In this document: piece by piece, positions 43,268-52,329 of the stretch
Position numbering within the stretch: position 1 is the first letter of the stretch
Layout of the letters: each line of letters opens with the position of its first letter
Source of the DNA: Poseidonocella sedimentorum
GTDB lineage: Bacteria > Pseudomonadota > Alphaproteobacteria > Rhodobacterales > Rhodobacteraceae
DNA: 64,000 nucleotides
Direction: 5' to 3'
NCBI RefSeq assembly: GCF_900116005.1
Contig: NZ_FOYI01000009.1
Location: 62,001-126,000 of the forward strand
The notes under the pieces: generated by a model
Told to the model about the DNA's origin: nothing
What the model saw: only the letters and a program-made list of their open reading frames with translations
Databases searched by the model: none
Translations under genes and position numbers: made by a program

Positions 43268-46041
43268 TGCTGACGCTCGGCCCTCTCGGCTTCCTCGCCC
43301 CCGGACTGCTGCTGGCGCTGATCGCCTTGCCGGTCCTGTGGATCTTGCTGCGTGCGGTGCCGCCCGCGCCGATGCGGCGGCTCTTTCCCGGCGTCGCGCT
43401 GCTTCTGGGGCTGGAGGATGAGGACACGGTCACGGACCGAACGCCGTGGTGGCTTCTGTTGCTGCGGATGCTGGCGGTGGCGGCGGTGATCGTCGGGCTG
43501 GCCGGGCCGGTGCTCAATCCCGAAACCCAAAGCGGGCGCAGCGGGCCGCTGCTGATCGCAAGCGATGCTAGCTGGGCCGGCGCGCCGCAGGCCGCGCAAC
43601 GGCGCGAGCGGGTGCGCGATCTGGTACTGGAGGCCGGGCGCGCGGGGCGGCCCGTGGCGCTTTTGCGGCTGAGCGCGCCGGAACCGGTACAGTTTCAGGC
43701 CGCCGATGCGGTTCTGCCGCGCGTGCCGGGGATGATCCCCGAGCCATGGTCGGTGGAGTCGGCGCAGGTTGATGCCGCGCTTGAGGCTCTGGACGAGCTC
43801 GACGCGCATGAGACGATCTGGCTTTCCGACGGGCGCGCCTATGCGGGGCAGGACGCGCTTCGCGCGGCGTTTCAATCCGCGGGCGCTCTGCGTGTGATCG
43901 AGACCGGGGCACCGGTCCATGGCCTCCTGCCCGCGCGGTTCGAGGACGGTGCGCTGGTGCTGCGCGCGCGGCGCAGCCTGGCGCGGGGGGGCGAGGAGGC
44001 CCCGGTTGCCGCCTTCGGGCGCGATCCGGCCGGGATCGAACGGGTGCTCGCCGAGGGCGTCCTGACCTTCGAGGACGGCGCCACAGAGGCGGAGCTGACG
44101 CTCGCTCTGCCCGCCGAGCTGCGGGCCCGGCTGACGCGGTTCGAGCTGATGGGCGGGCGCTCGGCAGGGCGTGTCGCGCTGGCCGATGACAGCCTGCAGC
44201 GCCGCGAGGTGGCGCTCATCGCTGGGCGCGAAAACCGCGAGGGGCTCGAACTGCTCGCCCCGCTCCACTACCTGCGCCAGGCGCTGGAGCCGAGCGCGGA
44301 GCTTCTTGATGGGGCCTTGCTGGACATCTTGCCCGCCAACCCGGACGTAATCGTTCTGGCCGATGTGGCGACGCTCGCGCCCGCCGAGGCTGATGCGGTG
44401 GCGGAATGGGTCGAAGCGGGGGGGCTGCTCCTGCGATTTGCCGGCCCGCGCCTTGCGGCGAGCGAGCTCAGCCGCGAGGTGGAAGATCCGCTGATGCCGG
44501 TGCGGCTGCGCGCGGGCGGGCGGACGGTCGGCGGCGCGATGAGTTGGGGCGCGCCCAAGGCGCTGGCGCCCTTCCCGGACGAGAGCCCGTTTTTCGGCCT
44601 GACCATTCCCGAGGACGTCACCGTCAGCTCGCAAGTCATGGCCCAGCCGGATCCAACCCTTGCCGAGCGTGTCATCGCCCAGCTCACCGACGGCACCCCG
44701 CTGGTGACCGCGAAACCGCTGGGGCAGGGGCGCGTCGTGCTCTTCCATGTGACGGCCAATGCCGAATGGTCCAACCTGCCGCTTTCTGGCCTCTTCGTGG
44801 AGATGTTGGAGCGGCTGTCGGTCTCGGCCCGCGCGAGCCGCCCGACGGCGGAGGACCTCGCGGGCACGGTCTGGAAACCGGTGCAGGTGCTCGACGGGGC
44901 CGGGCGATTGCTGGATGCGGGCACAATGCCCGGGATCGACGGCGCCGCGCTTGTGGAAGACCCGCTGGGCCCCGCGCTGCCGCCCGGCCTCTACGAGGGC
45001 GCGGAGCGGCGGATCGCGCTCAACGTGATGCGCGAGGACACCGCGCTGGCCCCCGCCGTCTGGCCCGCCGATGTCCCGGTCGAGGGGCTCGATGTGGCGC
45101 AGGAGCAGCCGCTCAAGGGCTGGCTTCTCGCGCTCGCGATGGCCCTGCTCGGGGCGGACGCGGTGGCCTCTCTGGCGCTCTCGGGGCGCCTGCCGGGCCG
45201 GCGGCTGAGCGCCGGGCTCGCCGTCTTCGCCGCGCTCTCCTTCCCCGTCGAGGGCCGGGCGCAGGAGGCCGGGGCAAGCGCCTCCGACGATTTCGCCATC
45301 GCCGCGACGTCCGAGGTCGTGCTCGCCCATGTGCTGACCGGCGACGCGGCCGTGGACCGCACCGCCGAGGCCGGGCTTTTCGGCCTCTCCCAGACGCTCT
45401 TCTTCCGCACCTCGATCGAACCCGCCGCCCCGATGGGCGTCGATCTGGAACGCGACGAGTTGGCCTTTTTCCCCTTCCTCTACTGGCCGGTGACCGCCGA
45501 TCAGCCGCTGCCCTCAGACCTTGCCTATGCCCGGCTCAACGCCTACTTGCGCACCGGCGGCATGATCCTGTTCGACACGCGCGATGCGGATGTGGCCGGC
45601 TACGGCGGGGCGAGCCCCGAGGCCCGGCGGCTGCAGCAGATCGCCGCTCCGCTCGACCTGCCGCCGCTGGAACCGCTGCCGGAGGATCACGTCCTGACCC
45701 GCGCCTTCTACCTGCTTCAGGATTTCCCGGGGCGCCACAACGGGCGCGCCGTCTGGGTCGAGGCCGCGCCGCCCGATGCCGAACAGATCGAGGGCATGCC
45801 GTTTCGCAACCTCAACGACAACGTGACCCCGGTGGTGATCGGCGGCAATGATTGGGCGGCGGCCTGGGCGATGGACGAGCGCGGCACGCCGCTCTACCCG
45901 GTCGGGCGCGGCTATGCCGGCGAGCGCCAGCGGGAGATCGCGCTGCGCTTCGGGGTGAACCTCGTGATGCATGTGCTCACCGGCAACTACAAATCCGACC
46001 AGGTCCATGTGCCCGCGCTGCTCGACAGGCTCGGCCAATGA
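43267..46041 (+). CDS. membrane protein with BatA N-terminal and DUF4159 C-terminal domains
   Basis: A 924-residue protein. The first ~80 residues are the aerotolerance-regulator BatA-type double membrane anchor (FLAPGLLLALIALPVLWILLRAVPP and WWLLLLRMLAVAAVIVGLAGPVL). A long periplasmic or cytoplasmic middle part follows, with a GATase-like segment (VIVLADVATLAPAEADAVAEWVEAGGLLLRF). A further helix lies near residue 620-640, and a DUF4159 domain closes the protein (FFPFLYWPVTADQPLPSDLAYARLNAYLRTGGMILFDTRDADV). Function of DUF4159 is unknown. Part of the coupled MoxR operon; the stop is ATGA with the next gene. Confidence 0.88.
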   Translation: MLTLGPLGFLAPGLLLALIALPVLWILLRAVPPAPMRRLFPGVALLLGLEDEDTVTDRTPWWLLLLRMLAVAAVIVGLAGPVLNPETQSGRSGPLLIASDASWAGAPQAAQRRERVRDLVLEAGRAGRPVALLRLSAPEPVQFQAADAVLPRVPGMIPEPWSVESAQVDAALEALDELDAHETIWLSDGRAYAGQDALRAAFQSAGALRVIETGAPVHGLLPARFEDGALVLRARRSLARGGEEAPVAAFGRDPAGIERVLAEGVLTFEDGATEAELTLALPAELRARLTRFELMGGRSAGRVALADDSLQRREVALIAGRENREGLELLAPLHYLRQALEPSAELLDGALLDILPANPDVIVLADVATLAPAEADAVAEWVEAGGLLLRFAGPRLAASELSREVEDPLMPVRLRAGGRTVGGAMSWGAPKALAPFPDESPFFGLTIPEDVTVSSQVMAQPDPTLAERVIAQLTDGTPLVTAKPLGQGRVVLFHVTANAEWSNLPLSGLFVEMLERLSVSARASRPTAEDLAGTVWKPVQVLDGAGRLLDAGTMPGIDGAALVEDPLGPALPPGLYEGAERRIALNVMREDTALAPAVWPADVPVEGLDVAQEQPLKGWLLALAMALLGADAVASLALSGRLPGRRLSAGLAVFAALSFPVEGRAQEAGASASDDFAIAATSEVVLAHVLTGDAAVDRTAEAGLFGLSQTLFFRTSIEPAAPMGVDLERDELAFFPFLYWPVTADQPLPSDLAYARLNAYLRTGGMILFDTRDADVAGYGGASPEARRLQQIAAPLDLPPLEPLPEDHVLTRAFYLLQDFPGRHNGRAVWVEAAPPDAEQIEGMPFRNLNDNVTPVVIGGNDWAAAWAMDERGTPLYPVGRGYAGERQREIALRFGVNLVMHVLTGNYKSDQVHVPALLDRLGQ

Positions 46042-48086
46042 CGCGGCAGATCCTCCTCGATCCGCTTCTCGGCTGGCCGCTGATCTGGGCCGTGGCGGCG
46101 CTCGCGGTCGTGATCACCGCGCTCGCGCTCTGGCGTGGGCTGGCGGGCTGGTGGCTGCGCGGGCTGGCGGGGGCGGCGCTTCTGGCCGCGCTCCTCAACC
46201 CCTCGCTTCAGACCGAGGACCGTGAGGCGCTGAGCGATATCGTCCTGCTGGCGGTGGACCGCAGCGCGAGCCAGACACTCGGCACCCGAGAGGACCAGAC
46301 CACTGGGGCCGCCGAGGCCCTCGCCGCGCGGATCGAAGCGCGGCCCAACACCGAGCTGCGCCGGATCGAGATCGGCGACGGCGCGGGCGATGCGGGAACC
46401 CAGGCGATGACCGCGCTTGCCGAGGCGCTGGCGCAGGAGCCGCTGGCCCGTGTGGCGGGGATGATCCTCGTCTCCGACGGGCATGTCCACGATCTCGCCG
46501 CCGCGCCTGCGCTGCCCGCCCCGTTGCACCTCATCGAGACCGGCGAGAGCAGTGATTGGGACCGGCGGCTCATGGTCGAAAACGCTCCCGCCTTTGCGAT
46601 ACTCGGCGAGCCCGTCACGCTCTCGCTCATGATCGAGGACAGCGGTGCGAGCCCCGCCGGCGCCGCCACCGCGCCGCTGGAAATCAGCGTCGATGGCGCG
46701 GCTCCCCTGCGCTACGAGATCACCATCGGGCGGCGCTTTGAGGTCCCGATCGTGCTTGAGCACGGCGGGCGCAACGTGCTGCATTTCCGCGTCCCGGCGG
46801 CGGAGGGCGAGTTGACGGACCGCAACAACGAGGCGGTGATCCAGATCAACGGTGTGCGCGACCGGCTGCGCGTGTTGCTGGTCTCGGGCGAGCCGCATCC
46901 GGGCGAGCGCACATGGCGTAACCTCCTGAAATCCGACAGCTCCGTCGACCTCGTGCATTTCACCATCCTGCGCCCGCCCGAGAAACAGGACGGCGTGCCG
47001 GTCGATGAGCTGTCGCTGATCGCCTTCCCGACGCGCGAACTCTTCCTCGACAAGATCGACGACTTCGACCTCATCATCTTCGACCGCTACCAGCGGCGCG
47101 GAATCCTGCCCGCGATCTACCTCGACAACGTCTCGGCCTATGTCGAAAACGGCGGCGCGGTGCTTGTCGCGGCGGGGCCGGATTTCGCCTCCGCCGACAG
47201 CCTCTACCGCTCGCCGCTGGCCCGCATTCTGCCCGGCGCGCCGACCGCGCGGGTGATCGAGGCGCCCTTCCTGCCGCGCATCTCCGAGACCGGACAGCGA
47301 CACCCGGTGACCGAGGGGCTGAGCCGTGCCGATCCGCCCCAGTGGGGCCGTTGGTTCCGGCATGTGGAGGTCGTGTCCGAGGCGGGCGATGTGGTCATGA
47401 CCGGGGCCGAGGACCGGCCGCTCCTGATCCTCAACCGCGTGGGTGAGGGGCGCGTGGCGCTGCTCGCCTCCGATCATGCCTGGCTCTGGAACCGCGGATT
47501 CGAGGGGGGCGGGCCGCAACTGGAGCTTCTGCGCCGCCTGTCGCACTGGATGATGAAGGAGCCCGAGCTTGAGGAAGAGGCGCTCTGGGCCGAAGCCACC
47601 GGCCAGCAGATGCGCATCATCCGGCGCAGTCTCGGCGACGACGTTGGCGTCGCCACGGTGACGAGCCCGTCGGGCGAGGAGATCGAGATCCCGCTGGAGG
47701 AGGTCGGGCCGGGACGGTTCGAGGCGCTCTATGACGGGCCGCAGATCGGGCTCTACCGCATCACGGAGGGCGCGCATGAGGCGGTCATCGGCCTTGGCCC
47801 CGCCGCGCCGCGCGAGTTCGAGGCGACCATCGCCACGGGTGCGATCCTGCAACCGCTGATCGACAGCGCCTCGGGCGGGGTGCGCCGGGTCGAGGACGGC
47901 GTGCCGGCCCTGCGGGACGTGCGGCCGGGCCGACCGGCGGCGGGGCGCGGCTGGATCGGGCTCACCCCGCGCGAGGCCTACGTGACCGCCGACGTCACGC
48001 AACACCCGCTGTTCCCGGCCTGGGCGATGCTCCTGCTGGCCTCGGGGTTCATCATCGCCGCCTGGCTCCGGGAGGGGCGGCGCTAG
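46038..48086 (+). CDS. membrane protein with vWA-like and glutamine-amidotransferase-like domains
   Basis: A 682-residue protein, last gene of the MoxR operon. Two N-terminal helices (PLIWAVAALAVVITALALWRG, WWLRGLAGAALLAALLNPSL) precede a vWA-like region whose DRSAS matches the DxSxS part of a MIDAS site (IVLLAVDRSASQT). The middle holds a class-I amidotransferase-like fold (RVLLVSGEPHPGERTWRNLLK...FDLIIFDRYQRRGILPAIYLDNVSAYVENGGAVLVAAG) without a catalytic Cys. A C-terminal helix (LFPAWAMLLLASGFIIAAWL) closes it. Start 46038 overlaps the previous stop. It ends in a CTAG shared with the convergent gene. Confidence 0.85.
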   Translation: MTRQILLDPLLGWPLIWAVAALAVVITALALWRGLAGWWLRGLAGAALLAALLNPSLQTEDREALSDIVLLAVDRSASQTLGTREDQTTGAAEALAARIEARPNTELRRIEIGDGAGDAGTQAMTALAEALAQEPLARVAGMILVSDGHVHDLAAAPALPAPLHLIETGESSDWDRRLMVENAPAFAILGEPVTLSLMIEDSGASPAGAATAPLEISVDGAAPLRYEITIGRRFEVPIVLEHGGRNVLHFRVPAAEGELTDRNNEAVIQINGVRDRLRVLLVSGEPHPGERTWRNLLKSDSSVDLVHFTILRPPEKQDGVPVDELSLIAFPTRELFLDKIDDFDLIIFDRYQRRGILPAIYLDNVSAYVENGGAVLVAAGPDFASADSLYRSPLARILPGAPTARVIEAPFLPRISETGQRHPVTEGLSRADPPQWGRWFRHVEVVSEAGDVVMTGAEDRPLLILNRVGEGRVALLASDHAWLWNRGFEGGGPQLELLRRLSHWMMKEPELEEEALWAEATGQQMRIIRRSLGDDVGVATVTSPSGEEIEIPLEEVGPGRFEALYDGPQIGLYRITEGAHEAVIGLGPAAPREFEATIATGAILQPLIDSASGGVRRVEDGVPALRDVRPGRPAAGRGWIGLTPREAYVTADVTQHPLFPAWAMLLLASGFIIAAWLREGRR

Positions 48087-48433
48087 GGCAATGGGACCGT
48101 GACCGTCTCCGCCGACCAGCCATCGACAGAACAGCGCGCGCGCAGGCGCACTTCGGTCAGGCCCTCCGGTATCGAGACGCCGGCGAGACTGCGGGTGAAG
48201 GGCTGCTCGGTGACATGCGGATGCAGCAACCCGCGAAACCCAAGCCGCGCGCCCTCCGGCCCGAGCACCTCCCAGCCATCCGCGTAGTGATCCCAGCCGC
48301 TGTCGGGGTGGGCCAGCGTCACGTCAAACCGCCAGTGCCCATCGCCGCCCTGCGCGGCGCGCGCATCGAGGATCGCAGGGGGATCGGCCAGCGCGCCGGA
48401 GGCGAGGACCAGAAGGCAGGGGGCAAAACGCAT
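48083..48433 (-). CDS. small secreted protein, unknown
   Basis: A 116-residue protein with a short signal peptide (MRFAPCLLVLASGALADP). The mature part (HWRFDVTLAHPDSGWDHYADGWEVLGPEGARLGFRGLLHPHVTEQPFTRSLAGVSIPEG) has a beta-sandwich-like alternating pattern rich in Trp and His. I do not recognise the family with certainty. It converges on the MoxR operon so tightly that both stop codons share the palindrome CTAG at 48083-48086. A DUF599 gene lies 37 bases upstream on the same strand and may be co-transcribed. Confidence 0.7.
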   Translation of the reverse strand: MRFAPCLLVLASGALADPPAILDARAAQGGDGHWRFDVTLAHPDSGWDHYADGWEVLGPEGARLGFRGLLHPHVTEQPFTRSLAGVSIPEGLTEVRLRARCSVDGWSAETVTVPLP

Positions 48434-48470
48434 GTGCCCGAGCTTAGCGGCGCGTGGGCGGATTGTCAGG

Positions 48471-49184
48471 TCACAGCGCCGTGTCCTCGCCCGCGCCCTC
48501 AAGCAGCACGAGCCGCGAGGCCGACGCGAATTCCCGCCGCCAGATCATCGCCATTGTCAGCACCGTCGCCACGACCAGTGCCCAGGCGCTCAGCAGCCAG
48601 GCCACGGAGGCCAGCGCGAAATAGAGCGCGCGCAATCCGCGGTTGAACCCTCGCGTCGCGGTGATGTTGATCTCGGCCGCCTGCGCCGCGCGGGCCAGCG
48701 CATCGCTTGTGCCGACATCGTTCGGGACCGCCCCCATCAGCGCCGCGCAATAGCCGAAGAGCCGATGCGACCAGACGAATTTGAGGAAGGCATTCGCCAA
48801 AAACATAAGCGTTACCAGCAGCTTGAGCTCCCAAACGATGGCCGGCGCGCTGATCGCGGTGAGGTCCTCGGCCACGCCGATGAGTTGGTCGGTGTTGCCC
48901 AAGGTGGCCAGCACACCGCCGATGGTGATGAGCGAGGCAGAGGCGAAAAACGCCGTCCCTTGCCGCAGGTTGCCGATCAGCTGGGCATCGAAGATCCGGT
49001 TGTCGCGCAGCGCCATCTGCCGCATCCAGCCCCGACGCACGTCGGCCATCAGGAGCGAGACCGAGGGCCGCGAGGCCGGCGGATGCTCGATCACCCAGCC
49101 GGTCAGCACCCCGGCGATGAGCAGCAGCGCGAAGGCGGCGAAATCCGGCGGGGCGAAGAGGCTGATCTGGTCCAGAAGCGTCAT
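48471..49184 (-). CDS. DUF599 membrane protein
   Basis: A 237-residue DUF599 family protein with about four hydrophobic segments: FAAFALLLIAGVLTGWVIE, GTAFFASASLITIGGVLATLG, LKLLVTLMFLANAFLKFVWS and LYFALASVAWLLSAWALVVATVLTMAMIW. Family hallmarks seen are MADVRRGWMRQMALRDNRIFDAQLIGNL and FNRGLRALYFALA. Function is unknown. It is divergent from the hsp20 gene. The following small secreted protein gene lies downstream on the same strand. Confidence 0.88.
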   Translation of the reverse strand: MTLLDQISLFAPPDFAAFALLLIAGVLTGWVIEHPPASRPSVSLLMADVRRGWMRQMALRDNRIFDAQLIGNLRQGTAFFASASLITIGGVLATLGNTDQLIGVAEDLTAISAPAIVWELKLLVTLMFLANAFLKFVWSHRLFGYCAALMGAVPNDVGTSDALARAAQAAEINITATRGFNRGLRALYFALASVAWLLSAWALVVATVLTMAMIWRREFASASRLVLLEGAGEDTAL

Positions 49185-49240
49185 GCTCCCGGCATAGCCG
49201 CTCGTCCGGCCCCTGTCAGCCGCGGAATCTCCGCGCGGGT

Positions 49241-49269
49241 CTTGAAACCGCGTCCGGGATTTCCCACAT
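49241..49269 (+). promoter_or_regulatory. candidate heat-shock (RpoH-type) promoter of hsp20
   Basis: CTTGAAA (49241-49247) and CCCACAT (49263-49269) with a 15-base spacer resemble the sigma32 consensus (CTTGAAA and CCCCAT). The position, about 100 bases ahead of the hsp20 ATG, fits regulation by RpoH, as is common for small heat-shock genes. Confidence 0.45.
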
Positions 49270-49370
49270 CCGCGGTGTCCGGGCGCCGCATGGCGGGCCC
49301 TGGCAAGTCAAGAACCGGCCCGTCCCGGAGGGAGGGCCATACCCTGTTATCGCTCAATGGAGGATGACCC

Positions 49371-49844
49371 ATGCGTTCATTCGATCTTGCACCGCTTTAC
49401 CGTGCCACCGTCGGCTTCGACCAGATCGCCGACTTGATGGATCGGGCCTTGGCCAGTGACGTCGGCCAGCAAAGCTATCCCCCTTACAACATCGAGAAAA
49501 CCGCCGAGGATGCCTATCGCATCTCTCTCGCCGTGGCGGGCTTCTCTTCCGAGGACCTCAGCATCGAGGCCAAGGAAAACGCGCTCGTGATCAGCGGCCG
49601 CAAACCCGAGGATGCCGACAGCGGCACCTACCTGCACCGCGGCATCGCGACCCGTGCCTTCGAACGCCGCTTTACCCTGGCGGACCATGTGCGCGTCACC
49701 GGCGCGACCCATGCCGACGGCATGCTGCACATCGATCTGGTGCGTGAAGTGCCCGAAGCGCTGAAGCCGCGCCGCATTGAGATTGCTCGCGGCGACGCGG
49801 GCGCGATCTCGCAGGATGTGGTCGAGAGCGACACCGTCAACTGA
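49371..49844 (+). CDS. small heat-shock protein, Hsp20/IbpA family
   Basis: A 157-residue Hsp20. Such proteins bind unfolding proteins during stress without ATP. The start MRSFDLAPLYRATVGFDQIADLMDRAL is the IbpA-type N terminus. The alpha-crystallin domain spans about residues 38-130 (YNIEKTAEDAYRISLAVAGFSSEDLSIEAKENALVISGRK, HRGIATRAFERRFTLADHVRV) and a short C-terminal arm follows. ATG 49371 follows GGAGGATGACC. An inverted repeat (GCCCGCGG 49846-49853 and CCGCGGGC 49873-49880) starts two bases after the stop. Confidence 0.95.
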   Translation: MRSFDLAPLYRATVGFDQIADLMDRALASDVGQQSYPPYNIEKTAEDAYRISLAVAGFSSEDLSIEAKENALVISGRKPEDADSGTYLHRGIATRAFERRFTLADHVRVTGATHADGMLHIDLVREVPEALKPRRIEIARGDAGAISQDVVESDTVN

Positions 49845-49890
49845 GGCCCGCGGCAGCCCGCCCGGCATCGTCCCGCGGGCTGACCGCCGC

Positions 49891-49920
49891 AAAAAAGCCG
49901 CCCCTGCGAGGGGGCGGCTT
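49891..49920. terminator. strong terminator between convergent hsp20 and phytase-like gene
   Basis: AAGCCGCCCC (49895-49904) and GGGGCGGCTT (49911-49920) form a ten-base perfect stem with a six-base loop. On the minus strand it is followed by six Ts (49896-49891), so it is a canonical intrinsic terminator for the phytase-like gene; on the plus strand the tail GTTCTG is weaker. Confidence 0.85.
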
Positions 49921-49958
49921 GTTCTGTATCGGGCCTGATCCCGGGAGCTGAAAAGCGC

Positions 49959-52166
49959 TCAGTTCCCTCTGTTGGCCGCTTCGATCGTCGCAAAGGCCGG
50001 TGTCGGCAGCGTGCCGAGCGACCAGAAGAACGTCTCGCCCGAGCTGTCATCGACCCCGTCATTGTCGGTGGAGGCAAAGGCCTCGCCGCTTTCGAGGATC
50101 GCGAGCCCTTCGATCTTGTCGACGATGTAGCCGCCGAAGGAGGCCAGATCGGGGATCAGATCGCGGACCTCCTCCTTGCGCACCACCGGAAGCTCGCCGC
50201 CCAGCGGGGCCGGGGTCATGTCGGCGGCCGGGATCGCATAGATCTTCTTGGTCACCGCCTTGGCGCCGATCTGGTTGTCGCGCTCGATGACGTAGACATG
50301 CGCGTCATGGGCCACGATCTCCGACAGCCCGACCCAGCCCGCGTCCGGTTTGGCCTTGGGATAAAGCACCGCGCCCCATTCCTCGGTCTCGAGATTGTAG
50401 GCCACGAGCTTCACGTGATCGGCCGGATCGTCCGCCCATTCGCGCTGCACCGCCATCCAGAGCGTATCGCCCAGCTTGGTGATGCCCTCGAAGCCGAAGC
50501 GGCGTTCCACCGCGAGAAGCTCGGCCGGCAGAGGGATTTCGGCATCGATCTCGCCGGCGGCGTCCACGTGATAGATCCCGTGCGGGATCATCCGGTCGGT
50601 GCGCCCTTCGGAGGCCAGCCAGAACCCGCCCTCGCCATCGGTGGTGATGCCTTCGAGGTCGATCTTCTGTGCCGGACGGCCGGCGCGGGTGATCGGCGTC
50701 GCGGTGGTGATCCGCGCGGGCATGGCGCTTGCGTCGATGGTGAAGATCGTCGGCTGGTAGCCATAGAAGCTGTCGTTGACCGCGTAGATCGTCTCGCCGT
50801 CGCCCGCGACCATGCCGGAAATCGCGCCCCAGCCGATGAGGCTATCTGCGCCTTCGGAGGTGAGGGTCGGGTAGGCCGCCGGGGCCTCCTGATACGCGTA
50901 GATCATGACATGCGCGCGCACGCCGCCATCTTCGACGAGGTCGGTTTCATTGGCCGACACCAGCAGGTTGCGCTCGGGGATCGTCACATAGCCCTCCGGT
51001 CCGATGCCCGACGGCAAAATCTGCGTGAGGACCGGCGCCGCCGGATCGCTCACGTCATAGACGCCCACGGCCGAGCCCCGCTCGGAGCCCACGAAGACCA
51101 TCGGCGTGCCGGCGAATACCGCCGTCTCGATGCTCTCTGGCTCGACGCCCTTCGCGTCCGAGCGTTTGTCGGGGTAGTGACCGATCTGCACCAGCGCGTG
51201 CTCGAAACTCGCGCCGCTCTCGTAGACGACCGCGCCGTCCTTGTGGAAGATCGTCCAGCCGCGCGAGCCGCCGTCCATGTCGCCCTCGTTGGCGATGGCG
51301 AAGTGGTCGTCGTCGAGCCACTTGACCGCATCGGGCTCGCGTTTCCGCCCCTCCTGGCTGTCGGTGAAGAGCAGCGCGCCGCGCTCGTCTTTCGTGTCGA
51401 TGCCCTCAAGGTCAACCGCCCCGGCGGAGAAATGGGAGAGCACCTCGCCCGCGGCGCTGACCACGGCCAGATGGTTGTTCTCTTGCAGCGTGACGATGGT
51501 TTCGCCCAGCCCGTTGATATCAACGAATTCAGGCTCGGGATCCTCGGGCGAGACCTCCGCCAGACCGGTCAGGTCCACAGTCTTGAGCGTGTCGCATTGC
51601 GGAAGGCCACCCTCATCGAGATCGATCAGGACAAGGAACCCGGCCGGCATCTGTCCGGTGCGCCCGTCGCCAAGATCCTCATCGCGCTCGTTTTCGATCG
51701 CGACCGCGGCAAAGCTGCCATCCTTGGCAATGGCGACGCTGTCAGGCTGCCCGCCCAGATCGCAGCGCGCGGCTTCCGTGCCGTCCGCGATGTCGATCGC
51801 CGCGAGATGGCCCGACGGCTCGACATAGCTCTCCGACGTGTTGACGCCCACGATGGCCATGGCGCCCGCAACGCCCACCGATGTCGGCTCGCCGCCGAGC
51901 GCGATGTTGCCGAGCGGTTTCGGCGCGGCCGGGTCGCTGATGTCCACGCGGCCCAGCGCTTCGAGCGGGCTGTCGGTGTAGACCAGCGTCATCCCGTCGG
52001 CCGTCGCGGCGATGATCTCGGGCGCGCTCTCGCGGCTCTGATCCTCGCCCTCGGCCATGTTGGCGATGACGGGAAAACTCGCGATCCGGTTGAAATTCAT
52101 CTCTGCCGTGGCCGCTCCGGCGCACAGCGCCAGCGCGGAGGTCAGACAGGCTTTGCGTGTCGTCAT
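49959..52166 (-). CDS. exported esterase-like/phytase-like protein with beta-propeller region
   Basis: A 735-residue exported protein. Signal peptide: MTTRKACLTSALALCAGAATAE. The N-terminal ~380 residues show propeller-type repeats with D.AAP/YDVSDPAAP patterns (GRVDISDPAAPKPLGNIALGGEPTSVGV; VGVYDVSDPAAPVL), like choice-of-anchor-I/alkaline-phosphatase-like surface proteins. The last ~300 residues match the esterase-like-activity-of-phytase domain (IDLEGITTDGEGGFWLASEGRTDRMIPHGIYHV, GFEGITKLGDTLWMAVQREW, KIEGLAILESGEAFASTDNDG). Role is probably phosphoester or ester hydrolysis outside the cytoplasm. The start is ATG 52166; the ribosome-binding site GGGGAG lies in an inverted repeat. Confidence 0.85.
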   Translation of the reverse strand: MTTRKACLTSALALCAGAATAEMNFNRIASFPVIANMAEGEDQSRESAPEIIAATADGMTLVYTDSPLEALGRVDISDPAAPKPLGNIALGGEPTSVGVAGAMAIVGVNTSESYVEPSGHLAAIDIADGTEAARCDLGGQPDSVAIAKDGSFAAVAIENERDEDLGDGRTGQMPAGFLVLIDLDEGGLPQCDTLKTVDLTGLAEVSPEDPEPEFVDINGLGETIVTLQENNHLAVVSAAGEVLSHFSAGAVDLEGIDTKDERGALLFTDSQEGRKREPDAVKWLDDDHFAIANEGDMDGGSRGWTIFHKDGAVVYESGASFEHALVQIGHYPDKRSDAKGVEPESIETAVFAGTPMVFVGSERGSAVGVYDVSDPAAPVLTQILPSGIGPEGYVTIPERNLLVSANETDLVEDGGVRAHVMIYAYQEAPAAYPTLTSEGADSLIGWGAISGMVAGDGETIYAVNDSFYGYQPTIFTIDASAMPARITTATPITRAGRPAQKIDLEGITTDGEGGFWLASEGRTDRMIPHGIYHVDAAGEIDAEIPLPAELLAVERRFGFEGITKLGDTLWMAVQREWADDPADHVKLVAYNLETEEWGAVLYPKAKPDAGWVGLSEIVAHDAHVYVIERDNQIGAKAVTKKIYAIPAADMTPAPLGGELPVVRKEEVRDLIPDLASFGGYIVDKIEGLAILESGEAFASTDNDGVDDSSGETFFWSLGTLPTPAFATIEAANRGN

Positions 52167-52176
52167 GAAAGGCACT

Positions 52177-52200
52177 CCCCAGTTGCAATTGCTACTGGGG
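52177..52200 (-). promoter_or_regulatory. inverted repeat covering the ribosome-binding site of the phytase-like gene
   Basis: CCCCAGT and ACTGGGG (seven-base perfect arms) enclose TGCAATTGCT, itself containing the palindrome GCAATTGC. On the minus strand the 3' arm forms part of the GGGGAG Shine-Dalgarno, nine bases from the ATG. Pairing would hide the ribosome-binding site; alternatively it is an operator. Confidence 0.5.
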
Positions 52201-52301
52201 ATGTGACCGATGCGCATGACCGTGCCGTAACGCTGATATGTCGGATTTGTGAAAACCCGCCGCCATCGAGCGCCAATCGCACGCAGTGCCAGAAGACGTG
52301 C

Positions 52302-52324
52302 GCGCGCCCCAACGGGGGGCGCGC
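52302..52324 (-). terminator. hairpin after the ALDH16 gene
   Basis: GCGCGCCCC and GGGGCGCGC form nine-base perfect arms with a five-base loop, five bases past the aldehyde dehydrogenase stop. No T-tract follows on the minus strand, so it may be an mRNA-end structure. Confidence 0.55.
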
Positions 52325-52329
52325 TCCGC

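Noticed and set aside
52201-52260. Pho-box-like direct repeat (CGGTCAT/CGGTCAC) upstream of the phytase-like gene
   Set aside because: The spacing is 13 bases rather than the 11 typical of PhoB sites, and the hexamers match the consensus poorly.
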